Positions 17,068-24,784 of a DNA stretch of 64,000 bases are shown here, one piece after another (within the stretch, counting starts at the first letter, position 1; every line of letters begins with the position of its first letter). The position numbers were made by a program, and so were the translations under genes. Origin of the DNA: Embleya hyalina (lineage in GTDB: Bacteria > Actinomycetota > Actinomycetes > Streptomycetales > Streptomycetaceae); NCBI RefSeq assembly GCF_003967355.1, contig NZ_BIFH01000014.1, positions 248,001 to 312,000 of the forward strand. Reading direction: 5' to 3'. The notes under the pieces are model-generated. The model did not search any database. It was given only the letters and a program-made list of their open reading frames with translations, and was not told where the DNA came from.

Positions 17068-17997
17068 TCAGGCGCTGGTGCGTTTGCGGGTGGTCTTCTT
17101 GGCGGCGGCCTTCTTCGCGGTCGACGCCGACTTGCCCTTCCCGGACGAGCCCCCCGCCGACGTCTTCTTCGCGGCCGACTTGCGGGCCGTGCCCTTCTTC
17201 GCGGGGGCCCGGCCGTGGCTCCGGTTGGCCGCCTCGACGCTCGCGGTGAGCGCCGCCATCAGGTCGACGACGTTGTCCGGTGTCGCGGCGCCCTCCTCGC
17301 CCGCCTCGACCGGTTCGGTGCCCTCCAGGCGGGCGACCACCAGCGAGTCGAGGGCCTCCTTGTAGTCGTCGTGCAGGGACTGGATGTCGAAGTCCTCGCT
17401 CAGTGTGTCCATCAGCGAGGTGGCCATCTTCAACTCCTGCGGCCGGATGTCGAAGGTGCCCTCGGGGGCCAGTCCGTCCGCCGCGCGCACCTCGTCCGGC
17501 CACAACATGGTCTGCAGGATCAGGATGTCGTCGTGCACCCGCAGCAGGGCCAGGCTCTCCCGGGTGCGCAGGGTGATCTTGGTGACGGCGGACTTGCCGG
17601 CCTTGGTCAGCGCCTCGCGCAGCAGGACGTACGGCTTGGCCGCGGCCGGGGTCGCGGTCTGGAGGTAGTACGCCTTCGAGAGCATCAGCGGATCGATCTC
17701 GTCGTCGGCCACGAACGCGAGCACGTCGATGACCTTCTTGCTGGGCAGCGGCAATTCCGCCATGTCGGCGTCGGTGAGCACCGCCTGCCGGCCGTCGGGC
17801 GCCTGGTACGCCTTGGCGATCTCCTTGTACGGGACCTCGCGCTCCTCCAACTCGCAGTAGCGCTTGAGCCGGATCCGGCCGCCGTCCGTCTCGTGCACCT
17901 GGTGCAGGGACACGTTGTGTTCCTCGGTGGCGGGGAAGAGTTGGACCGGGATGCTCACCAGTCCGAACGTGATCGCGCCTTTCCAACTGCTGCGCAT
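17068..17997 (-). CDS. ku: Non-homologous end-joining protein Ku
   Basis: A 309-residue bacterial Ku homologue, which forms a homodimeric ring on DNA double-strand ends and recruits the LigD-type polymerase and ligase. The N-terminus (MRSSWKGAITFGLVSIPVQL) and the core RYCELEEREVPYKEIAKAY and LREALTK are diagnostic. From about residue 255 the tail is very rich in Lys, Ala, Ser and Thr (AKKG, KSAAKK, STAKKAAAKKTTRKR), like the basic C-terminal extensions of actinomycete Ku proteins that bind DNA. The start ATG 17997 was chosen by homology; the frame extends further upstream. It is divergent from the polymerase gene at 18099, about 100 bases apart. Confidence 0.96.
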   Translation of the reverse strand: MRSSWKGAITFGLVSIPVQLFPATEEHNVSLHQVHETDGGRIRLKRYCELEEREVPYKEIAKAYQAPDGRQAVLTDADMAELPLPSKKVIDVLAFVADDEIDPLMLSKAYYLQTATPAAAKPYVLLREALTKAGKSAVTKITLRTRESLALLRVHDDILILQTMLWPDEVRAADGLAPEGTFDIRPQELKMATSLMDTLSEDFDIQSLHDDYKEALDSLVVARLEGTEPVEAGEEGAATPDNVVDLMAALTASVEAANRSHGRAPAKKGTARKSAAKKTSAGGSSGKGKSASTAKKAAAKKTTRKRTSA

Positions 17998-18098
17998 CGG
18001 CTCTCCAGAATCGCGGGGCGGGCATGGCCGCCGCTGTGCGTTTTGCTTCGATGTGCCACAAAATGCATCGAAAACGGGCATGAGGGGACCTTTACCGT

Positions 18099-18980
18099 AT
18101 GCCGGACCGCATCGCCACGACAGTCGACGGACGCACCCTGACCCTCACCCACCTGGACAAGGTCTGGTGGCCCGAGACCGGGTACACCAAGGGCCAGGCG
18201 CTGGAGTACTACGCGAAGGTGGCCCCGGTGCTGCTTCCGCACGTCGCCGGACGCGCCGCCTCGTTCATCCGCCTCCCCGACGGTGTCGAGGGCGGGACCC
18301 GGTTCTACGCCAAGCACGTGCCACCCGGTGCGCCCGAGTGGGTGAGCACGATCGAGGTGGTCGGGCACGAGGAGACCAGGCGGCAGGTCGACGTCGACTC
18401 CCTGGCCACGCTGATGTGGGCGGCCAACCTGGCGGCGATCGAGATCCACGTGCCGCAGTGGGGTACCGACCCGGACGCGCACGACCGGCTGGTCCTCGAT
18501 CTGGACCCGGGTCCCGGCGCGGGGATGGCCGAGTGCCGCGAGGTCGCGCTGCTGGCCCGGGACGTGCTCGCCGAGGACGGGCTGACCTGCGTGGTCAAGA
18601 CGTCCGGGAGCAAGGGCCTGCACCTGTACGCGGCGCTGGAGCCGACCCCGGAGGCGGCGACGAGCGCCTACGCGAAGGCGCTCGCACAACGTCTGGAACG
18701 GGAGCGGCCCGAGCTGGTCGTGCACCGGATGGCCAAGAACCTGCGGGCCGGGCGGGTCTTCGTGGACTGGAGCCAGAACGCCTCCGCCAAGACCACCGCC
18801 GCGCCGTACACCCTGCGAGCCGGCCCGGAGCCGACCGTGTCCGCCCCGGTGACCTGGGCCGAGATCGACTCGGCCGCGGAACTGGGCTTCGGCCCCGCCG
18901 AGGTGCTGGAACGAGTGGCCCGGGACGGCGACGGCTTCGCGCCGCTGTTGGCGGCGCGGACCACGGGGCGGCTGCCGTAA
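18099..18980 (+). CDS. ligD: LigD-type polymerase/primase domain protein (NHEJ)
   Basis: A 293-residue stand-alone polymerase domain of the LigD/archaeo-eukaryotic primase class, which fills gaps and adds ribonucleotides at DNA ends during end joining. Signature parts are LTHLDKVWWPETGYTKG near the N-terminus, DRLVLDLDPGPG near 129-140 with the two catalytic aspartates, and VVKTSGSKGLHLYAAL near 166-181. Length fits a lone PolDom protein; no ligase or nuclease domain is fused. ATG 18099 follows GAGGGGACC. It is divergent from ku and convergent with a ligase gene 24 bases away, forming an end-joining island. The symbol ligD refers to the domain only. Confidence 0.93.
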   Translation: MPDRIATTVDGRTLTLTHLDKVWWPETGYTKGQALEYYAKVAPVLLPHVAGRAASFIRLPDGVEGGTRFYAKHVPPGAPEWVSTIEVVGHEETRRQVDVDSLATLMWAANLAAIEIHVPQWGTDPDAHDRLVLDLDPGPGAGMAECREVALLARDVLAEDGLTCVVKTSGSKGLHLYAALEPTPEAATSAYAKALAQRLERERPELVVHRMAKNLRAGRVFVDWSQNASAKTTAAPYTLRAGPEPTVSAPVTWAEIDSAAELGFGPAEVLERVARDGDGFAPLLAARTTGRLP

Positions 18981-19004
18981 CGGTGCCGGGGCCGCGTCGC
19001 GCGC

Positions 19005-19964
19005 TCAGTCCTCGGCCAGGTCCGGGCGTAGGCGGTGCCAGACCGGGTGGCGGAGCAGGCCCGCGCGGGTGCGGGTGGCGTAGCGGACCTCGCCGACCAG
19101 GCGGGGCAGTACCCAGCGGGCGTCGACCAGGGTCGGCTCCGGGGTGAACGGGCACTCGTCGATCGCGGACACCCGCAACAGCTCGCCGAGCACGGTCCGC
19201 TCCCGATCGGCGAAGCCGGACCCGACCGCGCCGACGAAGCGCAGCAGGCCGGCCTCGCGTACCCCCACGAGCAGCGCGCCGGGCAGGTCGGACAGCCGGC
19301 CGCGCCCGGGCACCCAGCCGCCCACGACCACGTCCAGGGTCTGTGCGTGCCGGATCTTCACCCAGTCCGGCGAGCGCGCCCCGGGGGTGTACACCGACTC
19401 CAGCCGCTTGCACACCAGCCCCTCCAGGCCCGCCTCCCGGGTCGCCGCGAGGGCGGTCTCGCCGTGTCCGATCAGCGCGGTCGGCGTCGACCAGTGCGAT
19501 CCGTGCAGGTCGAGCCCCTCCAGCAGGCGGCGCCGCTCCAGATACGGGCGGTCCACCGTGGTGCGCCGATCCAGGAACAGCACGTCGAAGAGCAGCAGCC
19601 GGACGGGCACCACGTCGCGCATCCGGGCCGCCTCGGCAGGGTGGTCGACCAGGCCCATCCGGGACTGCAACCGCTCGAAGTCGCTGTGCCCGTGCCGATC
19701 CGGCGCGACCACCTCGCCGTCCAGGATCGCCGGCCGGGCCCCCAGAACGTCCCGCAACCCCCGCAACTCCGGATAGGCCCCGGTGATGTCCGCACCCGAA
19801 CGGGCCCGGAACGACACCGTCCCGTCGCCCGGGAGGTAGGTGAGGCAGCGTTGACCGTCGAGTTTGGTCTCATAGGCCCAGCGCTCGTCCTCGGCCGCGG
19901 GCGGCAGCGTGCCCGGAGTGGCCAGCATGGGCGGGTAGACGGGCAACTCGGGCGGCTCGGACAT
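19005..19964 (-). CDS. ATP-dependent DNA ligase (LigD ligase-domain type)
   Basis: A 319-residue ATP-dependent DNA ligase. The nucleotidyl-transfer motif I is ETKLDGQR at about residues 31-38, with the lysine that takes AMP. Other motifs are LDGEVVAPD, EGLVCKRLESVY with the family EG.(V/M).K element, and WVKIRHAQTLDVVVGG. The C-terminal OB-fold (GALLVGVREAGLLRFVGAVG) is present. This is the size of LigC or the ligase part of LigD without the polymerase and phosphoesterase domains. With the neighbouring Ku and polymerase genes it gives a complete split NHEJ set. Confidence 0.94.
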   Translation of the reverse strand: MSEPPELPVYPPMLATPGTLPPAAEDERWAYETKLDGQRCLTYLPGDGTVSFRARSGADITGAYPELRGLRDVLGARPAILDGEVVAPDRHGHSDFERLQSRMGLVDHPAEAARMRDVVPVRLLLFDVLFLDRRTTVDRPYLERRRLLEGLDLHGSHWSTPTALIGHGETALAATREAGLEGLVCKRLESVYTPGARSPDWVKIRHAQTLDVVVGGWVPGRGRLSDLPGALLVGVREAGLLRFVGAVGSGFADRERTVLGELLRVSAIDECPFTPEPTLVDARWVLPRLVGEVRYATRTRAGLLRHPVWHRLRPDLAED

Positions 19965-20084
19965 GGGGTGAGCGTGGTCGTACCGCCGCGGATGTACACC
20001 CGGCGTCGCCCGGACGGCGCAGCGTTCGAGGACCGGGCCCGGTCCGGCGGATACGGGCAGGGTCCGGACGGACGCGGGCAGGGC

Positions 20085-20747
20085 TCAGACGAGCAGGCCG
20101 CGGCGGTAGGCCTCGGCCACCGCGGCGGCGCGGTCGCGGACGCCGAGCTTGCCGTACAGGTGCAGCAGGTGGGTCTTGACCGTGGCCTCGCTGACGAACA
20201 GGGCCGCCGCGGCCTCCCGGTTGGTGGCGCCGCCGGCGACCAGGCGCAGCACCTCCGACTCGCGCGGACTGAGCACCGCCGGGGTCGGCTCGGGAGCGCG
20301 GACCCGGCCCATCACCAGGCCGGCCACCGACGGCGAGAGCACCGCCTGCCCCGCGTGCGCGGCCCGCACCCCGCGTACCAGGTCGTCGCGCGGTGCATCC
20401 TTGAGCAGGTAGCCGGTAGCCCCCGCCTCCACCGCCGGCAGTACGTCGCGGTCGGTGTCGTACGTCGTCAGCACCAACACGCGCACGTCCGGGGCTACCT
20501 CGCGCAGGGTCCGGATCGCCTCGACGCCGCCCATCCGGGGCATCCGCAGGTCCATCAGCACCACGTCCACCCCGCCCACCCGGACCCGGTCGACCGCCGC
20601 CGCGCCGTCGCCCGCCTCGCCGACCACGTCGAAGCCGGGGTCGCCGGCGAAGATGCCGCGCAGGCCGTCCCGGACCACCGGGTGGTCGTCGACGATCAAC
20701 AGGCGGATCGGGGCCTCGCCGGGGGCGGGGTGGGCGGCGGCGGTCAT
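20085..20747 (-). CDS. NarL/LuxR-type response regulator
   Basis: A 220-residue two-component response regulator. The receiver domain begins at IRLLIVDDHPVVRDGL; the phosphoacceptor is the Asp in VVLMDLRMPRMGG, and the switch residues are LTT and the Lys in LLKDAP. The C-terminal LuxR helix-turn-helix (LSPRESEVLRLVAGGATNRE, then SEATVKTHL) binds DNA. ATG 20747 overlaps the kinase stop codon by four bases (ATGA), so the two are translationally coupled. The likely target is the ABC exporter operon upstream on the same strand. Confidence 0.95.
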   Translation of the reverse strand: MTAAAHPAPGEAPIRLLIVDDHPVVRDGLRGIFAGDPGFDVVGEAGDGAAAVDRVRVGGVDVVLMDLRMPRMGGVEAIRTLREVAPDVRVLVLTTYDTDRDVLPAVEAGATGYLLKDAPRDDLVRGVRAAHAGQAVLSPSVAGLVMGRVRAPEPTPAVLSPRESEVLRLVAGGATNREAAAALFVSEATVKTHLLHLYGKLGVRDRAAAVAEAYRRGLLV

Positions 20748-22102
20748 GCGGGCGTCTCCTTCGGGGTGGTGCCGGGGGCGGTGCCGGGCGGACCGGTCGG
20801 CACGGACACGTTGACCGTGGTGCCCTCGCCGGGGGCGCCTTCGATGGTGACGGTGCCGCCGACCCCGGCCACCCGGTGGCGCATCGCGTGCAGGCCGTAG
20901 CCGCCGTCTTGGTCGAGCCGGGCGTCGCCGGTGGCGGTCGGGCCGACGCCGTCGTCGCGGACGTCGAGCAGGACCACGTCGTCCAGGTAGGTCAACGAGA
21001 CGCCGACGCGGGTGGCGTGGGCGTGCTTCGCGACGTTGGCCAGCGCCTCCTGCGCGGCCCGGAACAGGGCCACCTCGCAGTCCACCGGAAGCGCCCGCGC
21101 GACGCCGTCGGTCCCGGCGGCGGCCGGCGTGCCGGTGCTCTCGGACCAGCGCGCGACCAACTCGGCGATCGCCTCCGGCAGATGTACCCGCTCCGCGAGC
21201 AGCGCGGGCCGCAACGCCTCGACCGAGCGGCGCGCCTCGTGCAGGCCGTCGCGGGCCAGGTCGCGGGCCTGGTCGAGGTGCCGCTGCCAGTCGGCCGGTA
21301 CGCCGCCGTGCCGGCGGGCCTGCTCGTGCGCGGCGCCGAGTTGGGTGACGATGCCCGCGAGGCCCTGCGCGATCGTGTCGTGGATTTCGCCGGCCAACCG
21401 CTGCCGCTCGGCCAGGACACCCGCCTCCCGGGCCTGGTGGAGCAGTTGCGCGTGCAGGCCGGTGTTCTCCCGCAGCGCGGTCTCCAGGCGCGCGTTGGCG
21501 TCGGCGAGCGCGTTGATGACCTGCTTGCGCTCCTCGTTCTGCACCTGCACGGCGTTGCCGACCAGGACGATCGCGGACGCGATGATCGCGTTGATCGCGG
21601 TGAGCGAGACGTAGAGCGGGAGGTTGCCGACGGTGAACTCGGCACGTCCGCCCATCTGGGCCGGAGTGATCACCGCGGCGGTGGCGACGGTGGCCACCGT
21701 GCCGAGCCGGCCGAAGCCGAAGCGGCGGGCGTCCACGTAGCCGAGGAATGCGAACACCGCGTACCAGGGGTTGAGCGCGACCAGGACTGCGCTCAGTCCC
21801 CACCTGACCCAGAAGTAGAGGTGGAACAGGCGCGGCCGCTCCGGGCCGATCGGCCGGCGGCTGTCCATCCACCACGACCAGGCGCCGGCCACGACGGTCA
21901 GGAGCAGGGCGGCCCGGTACTCGCCGGCGGAGCCGTAGCCGTGCGCGACGCTGAGGGTGGCGAGAACGACCGAGGCGGCGAGGAGGAAGATCGGGGCGAA
22001 CCTGCGATAGCGGGCGATCCGCGCGTCGTCGCACTCGGTGCGGTCCCGGAGAGCGGAGTGCCCGGGGCCGACCCGGCCGGGGGTGCCGTCCGCCGTCGCC
22101 AC
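20744..22102 (-). CDS. Membrane histidine kinase, HisKA_3 type
   Basis: A 452-residue sensor kinase. The N-terminal half has about five or six hydrophobic segments (for example FAPIFLLAASVVLATLSV) and little extracellular sequence, so it may sense membrane state or a drug. The HisKA_3 dimerisation motif is RQRLAGEIHDTIAQGL with the phosphorylated His at EIHDT; the HATPase_c domain carries ALANVAKHAHA, DVRDDGVG and GGYGLHAMRHRV. GTG 22102 was chosen because AGGAAGG lies about ten bases upstream. The stop overlaps the response regulator ATG. It follows the ABC permease, separated by a hairpin. Confidence 0.93.
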   Translation of the reverse strand: MATADGTPGRVGPGHSALRDRTECDDARIARYRRFAPIFLLAASVVLATLSVAHGYGSAGEYRAALLLTVVAGAWSWWMDSRRPIGPERPRLFHLYFWVRWGLSAVLVALNPWYAVFAFLGYVDARRFGFGRLGTVATVATAAVITPAQMGGRAEFTVGNLPLYVSLTAINAIIASAIVLVGNAVQVQNEERKQVINALADANARLETALRENTGLHAQLLHQAREAGVLAERQRLAGEIHDTIAQGLAGIVTQLGAAHEQARRHGGVPADWQRHLDQARDLARDGLHEARRSVEALRPALLAERVHLPEAIAELVARWSESTGTPAAAGTDGVARALPVDCEVALFRAAQEALANVAKHAHATRVGVSLTYLDDVVLLDVRDDGVGPTATGDARLDQDGGYGLHAMRHRVAGVGGTVTIEGAPGEGTTVNVSVPTGPPGTAPGTTPKETPA

Positions 22103-22190
22103 GTCGATCGTTCCTTCCTCGCTGGGGCCTCGGAGGTTTTGGGGTTCTGGTGGGGTATGCACCACCGGGATCCTCACGGGATCCTCTCAT

Positions 22191-22218
22191 CGGCCCCGAA
22201 CGGGGTTCGCCGGGGCCG
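22191..22218 (-). terminator. Hairpin after the ABC permease gene
   Basis: CGGCCCCG / CGGGGCCG, an 8-bp stem with a further CCCCG-CGGGG possibility inside, directly after the permease stop on the minus strand and before the kinase start. It may attenuate rather than stop read-through into the two-component genes. Confidence 0.55.
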
Positions 22219-22220
22219 GG

Positions 22221-23015
22221 TCACTCCCAGCGGAACCAGCGGGCCGAGGCGATGCCGAAGACCAAGGCGTAGCCGGCCAGGACCGGGAACGCGGAACCGT
22301 GCGGCCAGTGACCGGCGGTCGCATCGCCCAGGGCCCGGACGCCGGCGCCGAGCGGGGTGCAGTCGCCGATCGTGCGCAGGGTGTCCGGCATCTTGGCGCG
22401 GGGCAGCCACAGGCCGGCGAAGAACATCGACACGAAGAACAGCACCGCCCCCGCGCCGTTGGCGACCTTGGTGTCGGCGGCGACGGCGGAGACGAACAGC
22501 CCGATCGCGAACAGCGCGAGGGCGGTCAGGACGACGGTGACCACGAACGCGAACGGCGCTCGCGGCAGATGCACGCCGAACGCGAAGCGGGCCACCAGGG
22601 TGATCACGGCGGTGGCCAGCGTGGCGACCGCGCCGTGGATCAGGATCTGCGCGCCCAGTACCCGGCTCGGCGGCAGCGGCGTGGTGGACAACCGACGCAG
22701 CACACCCTTCTCCCGGTAGCCGGCCAGCGCCGGCGGCATCGCGTTCAGCGCGAGCATCGCGAAGGTGAAGGCGGTCAGGATCGGGACGTACGCCTCGACG
22801 ACGCTCTGCCCGTCGAGGTCGTCGCCGTGTTTGCGGGTGCCCGGGATCGAGCCGAGCACGACGAGCAGCACCACGGGAAAGAGCAGGCCCCACAACAGGC
22901 CGACGGGTTCGCGCAGGAACAGGCGCAGTTCGGTGCGGGTGACTTGGGACAGGAGACCGCGCGCGGGGCGGCGGGGGGTGAGGGTGATGGGGGCAGGGGT
23001 GGTCGCGGTGGACAT
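22221..23015 (-). CDS. ABC-2 type transporter permease
   Basis: A 264-residue integral membrane subunit of an ABC exporter. Six hydrophobic segments can be traced, starting with VGLLWGLLFPVVLLVVLGSI and ending with FPVLAGYALVFGIASARWF; the loop YREKGVLRRLSTTPLPP is the conserved coupling segment of the ABC-2 family that contacts the ATPase. ATG 23015 follows GGGAG. It sits 37 bases behind the ATPase gene and before a two-component system, the common arrangement for drug- or peptide-response exporters in Streptomyces (DrrAB-like). Confidence 0.93.
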   Translation of the reverse strand: MSTATTPAPITLTPRRPARGLLSQVTRTELRLFLREPVGLLWGLLFPVVLLVVLGSIPGTRKHGDDLDGQSVVEAYVPILTAFTFAMLALNAMPPALAGYREKGVLRRLSTTPLPPSRVLGAQILIHGAVATLATAVITLVARFAFGVHLPRAPFAFVVTVVLTALALFAIGLFVSAVAADTKVANGAGAVLFFVSMFFAGLWLPRAKMPDTLRTIGDCTPLGAGVRALGDATAGHWPHGSAFPVLAGYALVFGIASARWFRWE

Positions 23016-23052
23016 GCGGGCTCCCGGGTTGAAGTGGGGGGCGGGACGGTGG

Positions 23053-24039
23053 TCAGCGCCGGCCGACGCGGCGGACGTCGGTGTCGGTGGCTGCGTCCGT
23101 GCCGGTCTCGCTGTTGCTGTCGGTGTCGGTGTCGGTCAGCGCCAGGTAGGCGTCGTCCAGGTCGGGGCTGTCCACGCGCAGGTTCTCGGCGATCACGCCG
23201 GCGCGGGCGAGCACCGCGGTGACGCCGGTGAGCACGTCCGGGGCACCGGTGATCACGATCCGGTCGTCGATCTCGGTCAGTTCCCGGACCTGCGGGAGCG
23301 CGGCCAGGTCGGCGCGCATCTCCGGGGTGAGCGGGGTTCGGGGGCGGAAGCGCACGATCTGGTGGCGGATGACGCGTTCGATCAACGCTTGCGGGGTGTC
23401 GAGGGCGACGATCCGGCCGCCGTCGAGCACCGCGACGCGGTCGCAGAGCCGTTCGGCCTCCTCCATGAAGTGGGTGACCAGGAGCACCGTCACCCCCGCG
23501 TCGCGGATCTCCTCCACCAGCGACCAGGTGTTCCGGCGGGCCTGCGGGTCGAGTCCGGTGGTGAGTTCGTCGAGGATCACCACGCGCGGCGCGCCGATCA
23601 GCGCGAGGGCGATGGACAACCGCTGCCGGAGGCCGCCGGAGAGTTTGGCGTACGGGGTGCGCAGGTGCGCGTCGAGGCCGAGCCGGGTGAGCAGCGGGCC
23701 CGGCTCGACCGGGGCGCGGTGGCAGGCGGAGTACAGCTCGATCGCCTCGGCCACCCGCAACTTGTCCGGCAGCGCGCTCTGTTGCAGCTGCACGCCGAGC
23801 ACGCGCCGCACCTCGTCGCGCTGCGTCCGCGGGTCGAGCCCGAGCACGCGTGCGCTGCCACCGTCGGGCCGGCGCAACCCGCTCACGCACTCGACGGTCG
23901 TGGTCTTGCCGGCTCCGTTGGGACCGACCAGACCGAAGATCTCGCCGACGTCGACACCGAAGGAGACGTCCCGCAGGACGGACCTGCCGGGGTAGGACTT
24001 GCTCAACCCCTCGACGCGTACCGCTTCGACATTCGCCAT
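23053..24039 (-). CDS. ABC transporter ATP-binding protein (DrrA-like)
   Basis: A 328-residue nucleotide-binding subunit. Walker A is GPNGAGKTT at about residues 39-47, the signature is LSGGLRQRLSIALAL and Walker B/D-loop is VVILDELTTGLDPQAR (DEL in place of the more common DEP). A C-terminal extension of about 90 residues matches the DrrA-type domain. The last residues are a run of Asp/Thr/Ser (TDTDTDSNSETGTDAATDTD), encoded by short tandem repeats. ATG 24039 is the start by homology. It is the first gene of the exporter/two-component operon. Confidence 0.94.
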   Translation of the reverse strand: MANVEAVRVEGLSKSYPGRSVLRDVSFGVDVGEIFGLVGPNGAGKTTTVECVSGLRRPDGGSARVLGLDPRTQRDEVRRVLGVQLQQSALPDKLRVAEAIELYSACHRAPVEPGPLLTRLGLDAHLRTPYAKLSGGLRQRLSIALALIGAPRVVILDELTTGLDPQARRNTWSLVEEIRDAGVTVLLVTHFMEEAERLCDRVAVLDGGRIVALDTPQALIERVIRHQIVRFRPRTPLTPEMRADLAALPQVRELTEIDDRIVITGAPDVLTGVTAVLARAGVIAENLRVDSPDLDDAYLALTDTDTDSNSETGTDAATDTDVRRVGRR

Positions 24040-24326
24040 GGTGGCCGACCACTCCCCGCACTCCGGGCCGACCTCGTGCCGACCCCTACGAGGATGCGAT
24101 CGGGGCGACCACCCCCGAATCCACCGACAAGCCGCACCCACCGCGCACACCGGTGGACCCCCATCCACCGATCGGTGGATGGCCCAACGGCGGCAGAAGG
24201 CAGGCGCTTCGCGTCATGGGGGAGGCGGGCGACACCGACGGCGGCCTGCATCCGGGCGGCCCGGCGGCGGACAGATTCGGCGAGTGGCCGGCCCGATGCG
24301 GTGCAGCCCGCGCGGTGACGAGCGGT

Positions 24327-24724
24327 CGGGTGCGGTGCGCCGGGGGCCTTGCTGGGTGCGTTGGGATGCTTCCGGCACGCGTTGCGCTTTGGGTTGGGGG
24401 TGGCCGGTGCGGGGCCCGCCTCCGACTCTGGCCCGCCCCGCACCGGCAACCCAAGGCACAACGCGCGCCGGAAATTAGCCGACCCACCCAGGAGGGCTCC
24501 TCGGCAGACTTGACCTGACCTCCCGCCCTTCCCGCCGCTGCCGGCCGGTTTTCGGTGAGCAACACGCGCGTCTCGTCGGGAGTCCCACGTCTCGGAGCCC
24601 CGCACGCCGGCGGCGGCCCGCCTCCGACTCCGGCCTGCCCCGCACCGGCTACCCCAACCCAAAGCGCAACGTGCGCCGGAAGCATCCCAACCCACCCGGG
24701 AACGCCCCCGGCGCACCGCACCCG
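24327..24724. repeat. Inverted repeat element with a third internal copy
   Basis: Two arms of about 88 bases, 24327-24415 and 24637-24724, are inverted copies of each other with roughly 90 percent identity by eye. A third, more diverged copy (24435-24502) lies between them in the orientation of the right arm, and pairs with the left arm to give a long hairpin around GCCGGTGCGGGGC / GCCCCGCACCGGC. The segment CCCGCCTCCGACTC precedes both right-oriented copies. The stretch 24040-24784 contains no convincing gene. It looks like a mobile or structural intergenic repeat, not coding sequence. Confidence 0.7.
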
Positions 24725-24784
24725 ACTGCCCTCCCGCCCCGTCCCGGCCCCGTCTCCCGGTCCCCGCCCGCCTCGTGTCGTTCG

